Shown: positions 8,019 to 15,208 of the stretch, piece by piece | Position numbering within the stretch: the first letter of the stretch is position 1 | Layout of the letters: every line of letters begins with the position of its first letter | From: JAUREX01 sp044356825 | Lineage (GTDB): Bacteria > Pseudomonadota > Alphaproteobacteria > Rhodobacterales > Rhodobacteraceae | Direction: 5' to 3' | Assembly (NCBI GenBank): GCA_044356825.1 | Contig: JBIKVM010000017.1 | Coordinates: 1 to 25,437 of the forward strand | DNA length: 25,437 nt | Notes under the pieces: model-generated | The model's database searches: none | The model's input: only the letters and a program-made list of their open reading frames with translations | What the model was told of the DNA's origin: nothing | Translations under genes and position numbers: made by a program

Positions 8019-9425
8019 TCAGGCGGCGCTGCGCGACAGCGTCACCTGATTTCGCCCGCCCCCCTTCGCATGCAGAAGCGCCCGGTCGGCGCGGTCGATC
8101 AGGCACGCGACAGCCGCCTCGTCTGCCTCGCCGGTTCCAGACAGCGCAAGGCCGATCGAGACTGTGACGCCGATCGACCCGGTCCCGCGGGGAAGGGAGA
8201 CGGGTTCGACCTCGATCGCGCGGCGCAGGCGATCGGCGCAGGCCTCCGCCGAGCGGGCATCGACGTCGGGCAGCGCGATCAGGAATTCCTCTCCGCCGAT
8301 CCGGGCCACGATCGCCTCAGAGGCGCATTCGCCCGCAAGCCGCCGCGCGACCTCGATCAGAACGTGATCGCCCGTCGCGTGGCCGTGGCTGTCGTTGACC
8401 GACTTGAACCGGTCGATGTCGATCAGCATCACCGCGCAGAGCGCGCCCGGACGGCCTTGCCCGAGCATCCGCGCCAGCGCCGGCAGCGCGTGGCGGCGGT
8501 TCGACAGCCCGGTGAGCGGGTCCGTGAGCGCCATCTCGAGGCCGCGCCGCAAAGCGGTCCGGCGCCGGTCGGCGGCGAGCTTGCGCCGGATCATGGTGCG
8601 CGCCCGCAGCGCTGCCTCGCGCCCATCGAAGGGGCCCCGCAGCACATCGTCCGCCCCGAGGTCGAGCGCACCCACCGCCAGTGCCACATCGTCGGGGTCG
8701 ATGACGATGCACATGGCCGCGCCCCGCGTCGCGGGCCGGCAGCGCAGATCCGACATCAGGTGCAGCCCAAGCGCCCGCCCGGACTGCGACGGATCGCCAT
8801 CGGGCGCCGTCGGGTCGGCGGCGATGAAGAAGAGGTCGATCGCGGGCGGGTCGGTCAGTGCAAGGGCTTCCTCGCGGCTCAGGACTTCGATCCGGTCCGG
8901 CAGATTGGGGGCGAGGGTTGCCCGCCAGCGGATCGCCGTCTCGGGCCGCGCCGCCACGAGCGCGATTCGCGCCGGAGCGCGATAGTCTGCGCCGGTCTCG
9001 GCGAGTTCGGCGATTCCCCTGCCCGGATCGCAAAGGCCGAGGCTGCCGGCCTCGGCGCCCGACCGCAGCAGGCTGCGCACCCGGGCAAGCAGGAGCTGGT
9101 CCGGGATGGGCCGCAGCAGGCAGTCGTCCGCGCCGGCCTCGAGTGCCGCAAGCTGGGTTTCGCGCGCACCCGAGGGCGCGAGCATGAGGATCGGCAGCCC
9201 TTCGCAGCCCGGCACGCTGCGCAGGGCGCGTGCCGCAGCGACCGGCGCCATGTCGGGCAGGTCGCTCCCGAGGATCACGAGGTCCGGCGCCCCCTGGCGC
9301 AGGGCCGCCACCGCCTCGGCGAAGCTGCGCGTCTGGATCGTGTCGAAGAATGCCGAGGCAAGCTTGACCTTCAGCACGATCCGGTTGGTGACCGAATCGT
9401 CGACGATCAGGATTTTTCCCTTCAT
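8019..9425 (-). CDS. PleD-like diguanylate cyclase with degenerate receiver
   Basis: A 468-residue protein with PleD architecture: receiver 1 (about 1-120), a second receiver-like domain (about 150-290) and a GGDEF domain (about 300-468). It should make cyclic di-GMP from two GTP. The cyclase domain looks active: DPLTGLSNRR, LIDIDRFKSVNDSHGHATGD and GGEEF (377-381) are intact. The receiver is not canonical. The acidic pocket Asp9/Asp10 is present, but residue 53, where PleD has its phospho-acceptor Asp, is Gly, the switch Thr is Ala, and the conserved Lys is Arg105. The RxxD inhibitory site upstream of GGEEF is also missing (Ala at the Arg and Asp positions). Start ATG at 9425 gives the normal KILIVDDS beginning. 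It is convergent with the aminotransferase and divergent from the DUF3572 gene. Phosphorylation-independent activity is inferred. Confidence 0.92.
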   Translation of the reverse strand: MKGKILIVDDSVTNRIVLKVKLASAFFDTIQTRSFAEAVAALRQGAPDLVILGSDLPDMAPVAAARALRSVPGCEGLPILMLAPSGARETQLAALEAGADDCLLRPIPDQLLLARVRSLLRSGAEAGSLGLCDPGRGIAELAETGADYRAPARIALVAARPETAIRWRATLAPNLPDRIEVLSREEALALTDPPAIDLFFIAADPTAPDGDPSQSGRALGLHLMSDLRCRPATRGAAMCIVIDPDDVALAVGALDLGADDVLRGPFDGREAALRARTMIRRKLAADRRRTALRRGLEMALTDPLTGLSNRRHALPALARMLGQGRPGALCAVMLIDIDRFKSVNDSHGHATGDHVLIEVARRLAGECASEAIVARIGGEEFLIALPDVDARSAEACADRLRRAIEVEPVSLPRGTGSIGVTVSIGLALSGTGEADEAAVACLIDRADRALLHAKGGGRNQVTLSRSAA

Positions 9426-9558
9426 GGACGTGGGCCATCCTCTGCAGTTGCCCCGCCTCCACCCTCCCGGGTTGCACCGGAGCGGAGCGGCGTGGCACTT
9501 TACGTTCCGGTGACCATCGGCCGAAGAAGTTAAGAATACCTTTCTCGCGGAGGATCGG

Positions 9559-9843
9559 ATGTCGGGCACGGTTCAGGCAGCAGAGGCGATGGCGCTCACC
9601 GCGCTCGGGTGGATTGCGGCGGACGCGGAACAGCTCACGGCCTTCCTTCAGGCGGGCGGTCTCGATCCTGCCGATCTGCGCGCGCGTGCTGCCGACCCCG
9701 AAATGCTCGCGGCCGTCCTCGATTTCGTGCTGGCCGAGGATGCGCGCGTGCTGGACTTCGCCGTCCATGTCGGGGTGCGCCCTGACCGCGTCGTGGCCGC
9801 GCGCGCCCTGCTGCCGGGAGGTGGCGATCCGCACTGGACCTGA
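9559..9843 (+). CDS. DUF3572 family protein
   Basis: A 94-residue soluble, acidic, helical protein of the alphaproteobacterial DUF3572 family. Its features are an N-terminal AEAMALTALGWIAAD helix, a DPADLRARAADPEMLAAVLDFVLAED centre, and a C-terminal GVRPDRVVAARALLPGG. The function is unknown. GGAGGA lies just before the ATG. It stands 60 bases before a HAD phosphatase gene on the same strand, an arrangement I recall as common in Rhodobacteraceae, so the two are probably co-transcribed. No catalytic residues or membrane segments are visible. Confidence 0.85.
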   Translation: MSGTVQAAEAMALTALGWIAADAEQLTAFLQAGGLDPADLRARAADPEMLAAVLDFVLAEDARVLDFAVHVGVRPDRVVAARALLPGGGDPHWT

Positions 9844-9903
9844 GGGCATTGCCTTTCGGTGGCGGCGCAGGCAGGGTCGCGGGATGCGGCGCAGGGGACG
9901 GGG

Positions 9904-10605
9904 ATGATCGCGGCAATCGCCTTCGACAAGGACGGAACCCTCTTCGATTTCGCCGCGACCTGGGCGGGTTGGACAGCAGACCTCGTGGCCCTGCTGGCCG
10001 AGGGGCGGCCGGGGCTCGATTCACAACTCTCGCAGGCGATCGGCTTCGATTTGGAGCGGCGTGTCTTTGCTCCGGGCAGTCCTGTCATTTCGGCCACACC
10101 GCATGACATCGCGCTTGCGCTTCTGCCGCATCTGCCTGGGTGGCAGGTCGGCACGCTGACCGACCGGATGAACGCCCTTGCCGCCGAGGCGCGGCAGGCC
10201 GAGGTGGTGCCGCTTCGCCCCCTGCTCTTGCATCTGAAGGCCGAGGGGGTCGCGATCGGGCTCGTGACCAACGATGCCGAGGCTCCGGCGCGGGTGCATC
10301 TTCGGGCGGCGGGGATCATCGATCTGTTCGATTTCATCGCCGGGTCGGACTCGGGCCATGGCGCCAAGCCGGGCCCCGGGCAGTTGCTGGCCTTCGCCGC
10401 GGCGACGCGGATCGCGCCCGCGGCCAGCCTGATGGTGGGCGACAGCCTGCACGATCTCCACGCGGGCCGGGCGGCGGGCATGCGCACGGTTGGCGTTCTG
10501 ACAGGGCTTGCCGGTCAGGACGAACTTGCTCCCCATGCCGATGTGGTGCTGCCCGATATCGGTGCCCTTCCAGGCTGGATTGCCCGCCTGCCCCACACAC
10601 TCTAG
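9904..10605 (+). CDS. HAD family hydrolase, phosphoglycolate-phosphatase-like
   Basis: A 233-residue haloacid dehalogenase-superfamily phosphatase. Motif I is FDKDGTLFDF (nucleophile Asp8 and acid/base Asp10 by position), motif II is GLVTNDAE, and the motif III Lys is in GHGAKPGPGQ. Motif IV, MVGDSLHDLHAGRAAGM, supplies the Mg-binding Asp. A helical cap lies between motifs I and II, as in Gph-type enzymes. It has DKDGT rather than the DLDGT of classical phosphoglycolate phosphatase, so the substrate is open. ATG at 9904 is preferred over a GTG at 9859, which would add a low-complexity leader. It is probably an operon partner of the DUF3572 gene. Confidence 0.9.
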   Translation: MIAAIAFDKDGTLFDFAATWAGWTADLVALLAEGRPGLDSQLSQAIGFDLERRVFAPGSPVISATPHDIALALLPHLPGWQVGTLTDRMNALAAEARQAEVVPLRPLLLHLKAEGVAIGLVTNDAEAPARVHLRAAGIIDLFDFIAGSDSGHGAKPGPGQLLAFAAATRIAPAASLMVGDSLHDLHAGRAAGMRTVGVLTGLAGQDELAPHADVVLPDIGALPGWIARLPHTL

Positions 10606-10612
10606 ACGGAAA

Positions 10613-10630
10613 ACGACACGAACCTGTCGT
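10613..10630. promoter_or_regulatory. Inverted repeat upstream of the methyltransferase gene, candidate operator
   Basis: ACGACA (10613-10618) and TGTCGT (10625-10630) are exact reverse complements separated by CGAACC. The element lies between the HAD gene and the MttB-like gene, 67 bases before the latter's start codon, in the only non-coding gap here (91 bases). It could bind a dimeric repressor or activator of the methyltransferase gene. A transcription-termination role seems less likely because no T-run follows. Confidence 0.35.
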
Positions 10631-10696
10631 ATCCTTCGCCCCATTCTGCTGCGGCTTCGTCGCAATCTCTGCCCCGACGCGCAGGAAGGGATCAGC

Positions 10697-12253
10697 ATGT
10701 CCGAGGATCAGTCGAACCGCCGCCGCGCCGGGGGCCGTGCGGGCAACCGCCAGCGTTCGGGCGGGCACATCATCGACCAGATGCCCTGGCGCATCCCGCT
10801 CAACCCCGACCGCCCGACCGAACCGCTCGATCCCGAGGGGGTGCAGGCCATCCACAACGGCGCGATGCGGATCCTCTCGGACATCGGGATCGAGTTCCTG
10901 AACCCGGAGGCGATCGAGCACCTGCGCGCGGCGGGCTGTCGCATCTCGGGCACGAACGTGCGGATGGACGAGGATTTCGTGATGGAGATGGTGCGCCGCG
11001 CGCCGTCGTCCTTCACCATCACGCCGCGCAACCCCGAGCGTCAGATCGTGATTGGCGGGCAGCACATGGTGTTCGTCAACGTCTCCTCGCCGCCCAATTC
11101 CTGGGACATGGAGCGCGGCAAGCGCCCGGGCGATTTCGAGACGTTCCGCGATTTCATGAAGCTCACGCAGTATTTTAACTGCATCCATGTCGCGGGCGGC
11201 TATCCGGTCGAACCTGTGGACATTCATCCCTCGATCCGCCATCTCGACTGCATTCGCGAAAAGCTCGTGCTGACCGACAAGGTCATCCACGCCTACAGCC
11301 TCGGGCGCGAGCGGGTCGAGGATGCGATGGAGATGACGCGCATCGCGGCAGGGCTGACGCATGAGGAATTCAACGCAAGCCCCCGGATGTACACCAACAT
11401 CAACTCCGTCTCGCCGCTCAAGCACGATTTCCCCATGCTCGACGGCGCGATGCGCCTTGCCCGGCGGGGCCAGCCCGTCGTCGTCACGCCCTTCACGCTT
11501 GCGGGCGCGATGGCGCCCGTGACGATGTCGGGGGCGGTGACGCTCTCGATCGCCGAGGGGCTCGCGGCCATCGCGCTGCTCGAATGGATCAGCCCGGGCT
11601 GCCCGGTCGCGATCGGCACCTTCACCTCGAACGTCGACATGAAGTCGGGCGCGCCCGCCTTCGGCACGCCCGAATACATGCGCGCGACCCAGATGACGGG
11701 GCAACTCGCGCGCTTTTACGGGTTGCCGCTGCGCTCGTCCGGGGTCTGCGCCGCGAACGTCCCCGACGCCCAGGCGATGTGGGAGACCTCGAACAGCCTC
11801 TGGGCCGCGGTGCAGTCGGGGACGAACATGGTCTATCATGCGGCCGGATGGCTCGAGGGGGGACTGATCGCCTCGATCGAGAAGTTCGTGATGGACTGCG
11901 AGGTGCTGCAGATGATCCAGCGCTATTTCGAGCCCGCGACCTTCGCCACCGCGCCCGAGGACATCGCGCTCGACGCCATCGCCGAGGTCGGGCCGAACGG
12001 GCACTACTTCGGCTGCGCGCATACGCAGGCGCGCTATACAACTGCGTTCTATGCCCCGATCGCATCGGATTGGCGCAACTATGAGGCCTGGTCGGCCGAC
12101 GGATCGGTCGGCACGGTCGAGCGCGCCAACCGCATCGCCCGCGCCATCCTTCGCGAGTTCGAGCCCCCGCCGATCGACCCTGCCGTGCGCGAGGAACTCG
12201 ATGCCTTCGTCGCCCGCCGCAAGGCCGAGGGCGGTGCCCCCACCGATTTCTGA
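10697..12253 (+). CDS. Trimethylamine methyltransferase (MttB) superfamily protein, non-pyrrolysine
   Basis: A 518-residue member of the MttB superfamily, whose studied members move a methyl group from a quaternary or tertiary amine (trimethylamine, glycine betaine, carnitine, proline betaine) to a corrinoid protein. The family pattern is visible: IHNGAMRILSDIGIEFLNPEA near the N-terminus, then ITPRNPER, SSPPNSWDMERG, MYTNINSVSPLKHDFPMLDGA, VTPFTLAGAMAPVTMSGAV, and a C-terminal NGHYFGCAHTQARY. The frame has no internal TAG, so no pyrrolysine is needed, which sets it with the MtgB-like bacterial enzymes rather than true MttB. The first 25 residues are Arg/Gly-rich and probably disordered. ATG at 10697 follows an AGGAAGGG ribosome site. 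No corrinoid protein, RamA reactivase or methyl-acceptor gene is adjacent, so its partner must be encoded elsewhere. The substrate is unknown. Confidence 0.9.
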   Translation: MSEDQSNRRRAGGRAGNRQRSGGHIIDQMPWRIPLNPDRPTEPLDPEGVQAIHNGAMRILSDIGIEFLNPEAIEHLRAAGCRISGTNVRMDEDFVMEMVRRAPSSFTITPRNPERQIVIGGQHMVFVNVSSPPNSWDMERGKRPGDFETFRDFMKLTQYFNCIHVAGGYPVEPVDIHPSIRHLDCIREKLVLTDKVIHAYSLGRERVEDAMEMTRIAAGLTHEEFNASPRMYTNINSVSPLKHDFPMLDGAMRLARRGQPVVVTPFTLAGAMAPVTMSGAVTLSIAEGLAAIALLEWISPGCPVAIGTFTSNVDMKSGAPAFGTPEYMRATQMTGQLARFYGLPLRSSGVCAANVPDAQAMWETSNSLWAAVQSGTNMVYHAAGWLEGGLIASIEKFVMDCEVLQMIQRYFEPATFATAPEDIALDAIAEVGPNGHYFGCAHTQARYTTAFYAPIASDWRNYEAWSADGSVGTVERANRIARAILREFEPPPIDPAVREELDAFVARRKAEGGAPTDF

Positions 12254-12269
12254 TCCCTCCCCATCCGGC

Positions 12270-12308
12270 TTGGCGTTTCGTTAAGCTCCGCGCGCTAGGC
12301 TGCGCGCG
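12270..12308 (+). promoter_or_regulatory. Possible promoter with overlapping GC-rich inverted repeat before the H-NOX gene
   Basis: TTGGCG (12270-12275) and CGCTAG (12293-12298) are spaced by 17 bases and could act as -35/-10 elements. Overlapping the latter, CGCGCGC (12289-12295) and GCGCGCG (12302-12308) form a perfect 7-base dyad around TAGGCT. A repressor bound there would block the promoter. The matches are weak for a GC-rich genome and alternating CG repeats arise easily by chance. Confidence 0.25.
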
Positions 12309-12330
12309 ATTGCTCCTGCCGGGGACGGTG

Positions 12331-12915
12331 ATGCACGGGCTTTTCAACCGCGCGCTCGAATGTTTTCTGCGCGACACCTACGGCGCGCCGCTCTGGCGGC
12401 GCGTCGCGCGCGAGGCGGGCTGCCCCGAGGCGTTCGAGGCGCTCGCCCCCTCGGACCGCGAGACGCCGGGCCGGATCGTCGATGCGGCGGCGGCGGTGCT
12501 GGCAAAGCCGCGCGCGGTGCTGCTCGAGGATCTCGGAACCTATCTGCCGACCCATCCGCGCCAGGCGCGGATCCGGCGGCTCTTGCGTTTCGGCGGGGTC
12601 GATTTCGTGGATTTCCTCCATTCGCTCGAGGATCTGCCAGGCCGCGCGCGCCTCGCGCTGCCCGACCTCGAGTTGCCCGCGATCGACCTGCGCGCCGAAG
12701 GTGAGGGGCGCTATGCGCTGGCAAGCGACTGCGGAGCCGATCTTGGCCATGTCATGATCGGGCTTTTGCGCGCGATGGCGGATGATTATGGTGCGCTCGT
12801 GGTATTGGAGCACGAGATTTCGCCGATGGGCCGCATGACGCTCGGGATTGATTTACCCGCCCCCCGTTTCGCCGCTGGCCGCCGGTTCGACCTTGCGCGG
12901 CAGGCGGCCGGATGA
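12331..12915 (+). CDS. H-NOX (heme NO-binding, HNOB) fold protein with heme-site residues lost
   Basis: A 194-residue protein with clear H-NOX fold signatures: MHGLFNRALECFLRDTYG at the N-terminus, LEDLGTYLPTHP (66-76), LLRFGGVDFVDFLHSLEDL (84-102), and GHVMIGLLRAMADDYG (139-154). Ordinary H-NOX proteins sense NO or O2 through a b-type heme held by a proximal His in an L-(D/E)-x-(L/V)-H segment and by a YxSxR motif that grips the propionates. Here the proximal position is Pro103 (LEDLPGR), and no Arg occurs between residues 128 and 146 where YxSxR belongs. Heme binding is therefore doubtful; His97 or His140 would be unusual alternative ligands. It overlaps the downstream HNOBA-GGDEF gene by ATGA, so it most likely still controls that cyclase by protein contact. 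ATG at 12331 gives the canonical MHG start. Confidence 0.88.
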   Translation: MHGLFNRALECFLRDTYGAPLWRRVAREAGCPEAFEALAPSDRETPGRIVDAAAAVLAKPRAVLLEDLGTYLPTHPRQARIRRLLRFGGVDFVDFLHSLEDLPGRARLALPDLELPAIDLRAEGEGRYALASDCGADLGHVMIGLLRAMADDYGALVVLEHEISPMGRMTLGIDLPAPRFAAGRRFDLARQAAG

Positions 12916-13892
12916 CGGCCCCGCCCTTCGCCGTCGATGCCGGAGCCCTCGGGGCGCTGATGCCCATGCACCTGTGCCTTGACGGGGCTGGTATCATCCG
13001 GTCTGTCGGCCCCACCCTGCGCAAGATCACGACGGGTGCGCCGATCGAGGGTTTCGATTTCTTCGAGGCCTTCGAGGTGCGCCGTCCCGGCGGCATCGGC
13101 GACCTGACGGGCCTTGCCGCCCATGCCGGTGAACGCCTCTTTCTCGTGCTCGAACCGTGCGGGATCAGCCTGCGCGGCGTCGCGGTGCCGCTCGCCGCCA
13201 CCGGGGGCGGGATGATCGTCAACCTCTCCTTCGGGATCGCGCTGTCGGATGCCGTGGGGCGCCACGGGCTGACGGATGCCGACTTCGCCCCGACCGATCT
13301 GGCGGTCGAGATGCTCTATCTGCTCGAGGCCAAGAATTCGGTGATGGAGGAGTTGCACAACCTCAACCGCCGGCTGCACGACGCCCGCCTGCGCGCCGAG
13401 GAACAGGCGCTGACCGATACTCTGACGGGGTTGCGCAACCGCCGCGCTATGGATGGCACGCTCGCGCGTCTGATTGCGGCGGACGAACCCTTTGGGCTCA
13501 TGCACATCGATCTCGACCTCTTCAAGCAGGTCAACGATACGCTGGGCCACGCGGCGGGGGACCATGTGCTAGTACAGGTCGCGCGTGTGCTCCAATCCGC
13601 GAGCCGGGCAGGTGATGGCGTCTTTCGTGTAGGGGGGGATGAATTCGTGGTCGTCTTCCCGGGCCTTGCCGATGCGGCGCGCCTTCAGATCGTGGCGCGC
13701 CGGATGATCGAGGCTCTGGCCCATCCCATTCCCTGGGGTGCGGGAACCGCGCAGATCTCGGCAAGCGTCGGGATTGTCGTCTCGACGCTCTACACCGAAC
13801 CGCAAGCCGACCGTATGCTCTCGGATGCCGACAGGGCCCTCTATGCCTCGAAGAACGCTGGTCGCGGGCAGGTGACACTGCACCGCATCTGA
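12912..13892 (+). CDS. HNOBA-GGDEF diguanylate cyclase (H-NOX-associated)
   Basis: A 326-residue protein. Residues 13-135 resemble the HNOBA (H-NOX-associated, PAS-like) domain of soluble guanylate cyclases: MPMHLCLDGAGIIRSVGPTL, FDFFEAFEVRRP, FLVLEPCGISLRG. Residues 136-168 form a charged signalling helix (LEAKNSVMEELHNLNRRLHD) that should be a parallel coiled coil. Residues 168-326 are a GGDEF domain with DTLTGLRNRRAMD, HIDLDLFKQVNDTLGHAAGD and an intact GGDEF (241-245). An RAGD sequence at 232-235 fits the RxxD inhibitory site for cyclic di-GMP feedback. It is cytoplasmic, with no membrane helix. The order H-NOX, HNOBA, coiled coil, cyclase mirrors eukaryotic soluble guanylate cyclase, but is split over two translationally coupled genes and makes cyclic di-GMP instead. 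Activity is inferred from intact motifs. Confidence 0.93.
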   Translation: MTAPPFAVDAGALGALMPMHLCLDGAGIIRSVGPTLRKITTGAPIEGFDFFEAFEVRRPGGIGDLTGLAAHAGERLFLVLEPCGISLRGVAVPLAATGGGMIVNLSFGIALSDAVGRHGLTDADFAPTDLAVEMLYLLEAKNSVMEELHNLNRRLHDARLRAEEQALTDTLTGLRNRRAMDGTLARLIAADEPFGLMHIDLDLFKQVNDTLGHAAGDHVLVQVARVLQSASRAGDGVFRVGGDEFVVVFPGLADAARLQIVARRMIEALAHPIPWGAGTAQISASVGIVVSTLYTEPQADRMLSDADRALYASKNAGRGQVTLHRI

Positions 13893-13907
13893 TCGTGCGA
13901 TGGGCCG

Positions 13908-14807
13908 TCAGTCCGCGAAGGAGATCGACAGCCGCAGGCGCGTCGCCGCGCCCCCCGGCGGTGGCTCGAAGGGGGCCGCGCGCTCAAGTGCGGCAAGCAC
14001 CGCGCGGTCGATTGCTGCGACGCCCGAGGATTGCACGATTTCCGCTGATCCGAGCGCGCCGTCCGCCCCGATGCCAAAGCCGACGGTCGCGCGCCCGCCG
14101 TCACGGCCGATGCCCGCCGGCCGTCGCAAGGCCGCGACGATGGAGCGCCGTACCCCAGATTCCCACTCGGACGTCCGGGCACCCGATTGCGCGGCCGTTG
14201 CTGCCGGGGTTGGTGCGGATGCGGCCGGGGCAGGCGCCGCAGGTGCAGAAGGTGCAGCCTGGCCCGCCTCGGTGCCTTCGGCTGGCATCGGCGCTCGCGG
14301 TGCTGGCGGGAGCGACGGGACTGTCGAGGCCTCGGCGACTGGCGCGGCCGAGGACGCTGCCTCGGCCTCCGGAGCAGGTGGCGCGAGGGGGGCGGTTCTA
14401 TCCGCAGGGCGGTCCAGCGCGGGTGGCGCGGCCGGAAGCGCCGGCGTATCCGCGGCCGCAGCGACGGGGGGAGGGGACGGAGGGGCAGTTTGCACCATGT
14501 CCGGCGGAGAACTCGCCCCGGGCCCGTCGGGCTGATCCGATGTCGCGGGCGCAGCCGGGGCCGGGGGCGCCTCGGCCACACGGGGGGGAGACGCCCACTG
14601 ACGCGCAAGCCCCGACCACGCCTCGGGCGCGGCGGCGATTGCGACCGTCGCGCCATCCCCGGCAGGTTGGTGGCGCGGCGCCGGCACCACGGCCACGAGG
14701 CCCCAGAGGTGGATCGCGAGCGATGCTGCGAGAGCGAGGCCCGCCCCGATCACCGCACCGCGGCGCGGCCCTGTTCCGGCTAGGCCGATCGCGCGCGCCC
14801 CCGTCAT
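13908..14807 (-). CDS. tonB: TonB-type energy transducer
   Basis: A 299-residue TonB-like protein that should carry proton-motive-force energy from an ExbB-ExbD motor to outer-membrane receptors. There is one N-terminal membrane helix (about 17-41) containing the Ser-x-x-x-His motif (Ser29, His33) known to matter in TonB. A long Pro/Ala-rich periplasm-spanning stretch (about 42-210) follows. The C-terminal TonB domain (about 213-299) includes SEWESGVRRSIVAALRRP, TVGFGIGADGALGSAEIVQSSG, and IDRAVLAALERAAPFEPPP. The start codon overlaps the stop of the second exbD gene (ATGA). As last gene of exbB-exbD-exbD-tonB it is convergent with the HNOBA-GGDEF gene, 15 bases apart. A TolA-like role cannot be excluded, but no tol-pal genes are present. 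No receptor gene is nearby. Confidence 0.9.
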   Translation of the reverse strand: MTGARAIGLAGTGPRRGAVIGAGLALAASLAIHLWGLVAVVPAPRHQPAGDGATVAIAAAPEAWSGLARQWASPPRVAEAPPAPAAPATSDQPDGPGASSPPDMVQTAPPSPPPVAAAADTPALPAAPPALDRPADRTAPLAPPAPEAEAASSAAPVAEASTVPSLPPAPRAPMPAEGTEAGQAAPSAPAAPAPAASAPTPAATAAQSGARTSEWESGVRRSIVAALRRPAGIGRDGGRATVGFGIGADGALGSAEIVQSSGVAAIDRAVLAALERAAPFEPPPGGAATRLRLSISFAD

Positions 14808-15208
14808 CGCGGCTCGATCCGCAGCGCGACCTTCGCTATGCCTGCGGCCTGAAGTTCGGCAACAAGGCCCGCGAGCGCCACCGCCGGGGCATCGCGGTCG
14901 GCGACGATCACGAACGGATCGGCGCCGCAGCGCTCAAGGCATGCCGCGACCGCCGCCTGAACCGCCTCGGCGCCCTCAAGCCCTGCCGCAATCGCGCGCC
15001 CGGCCCGATCGAGCCCGATCGTCGGCGCGTCGGCCCTGCCCGCGGCCACCGTGTCGGGCGCCGTCATCCGGGGCAGGTCGGGCGCGAAAATCTCGGGTGG
15101 CGCCAGCCGGCCTGCGACCAAAAAGAACACGAGGATCAGGAAGACGACGTTGATCATGGGCAGCAGATCGCCCGCCGCGCGTCGTTCGGGCGGGGGATCG
15201 AGCCTCAT
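14804..15208 (-). CDS. exbD: ExbD-type biopolymer transporter, second copy, with Asp-to-Asn at the proton site
   Basis: A 134-residue ExbD/TolR family protein with a short cytoplasmic N-terminus, one membrane helix (about 17-36, LPMINVVFLILVFFLVAG) and a periplasmic domain. The membrane helix of ExbD normally carries an essential proton-binding Asp in the pattern LTPMIDVVF; here residue 20 is Asn (codon AAC on the minus strand). The first exbD gene, directly upstream, keeps Asp at its own residue 20. The periplasmic part (LDRAGRAIAAGLEGAEAVQAAV, FVIVADRDAP, LQAAGIAKVALRIEPR) is otherwise normal for the family. Both junctions are ATGA overlaps, so it is tightly coupled to exbD1 and tonB. It probably pairs with exbD1 in one motor; that is inference. 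Confidence 0.9.
   Translation of the reverse strand: MRLDPPPERRAAGDLLPMINVVFLILVFFLVAGRLAPPEIFAPDLPRMTAPDTVAAGRADAPTIGLDRAGRAIAAGLEGAEAVQAAVAACLERCGADPFVIVADRDAPAVALAGLVAELQAAGIAKVALRIEPR

Noticed and set aside
8070..9533. Long plus-strand open frame (487 codons) opposite the PleD-like gene
   Set aside because: It is antisense shadow with no recognisable motif, while the minus strand encodes intact receiver and GGDEF motifs.
10697..12253. Possible pyrrolysine-containing trimethylamine methyltransferase
   Set aside because: The frame contains no internal TAG codon, so no pyrrolysine is encoded.
12254..12330. Terminator after the MttB-like gene
   Set aside because: The only dyad present (12289-12308) is alternating CG sequence overlapping a possible promoter, with no T-run.
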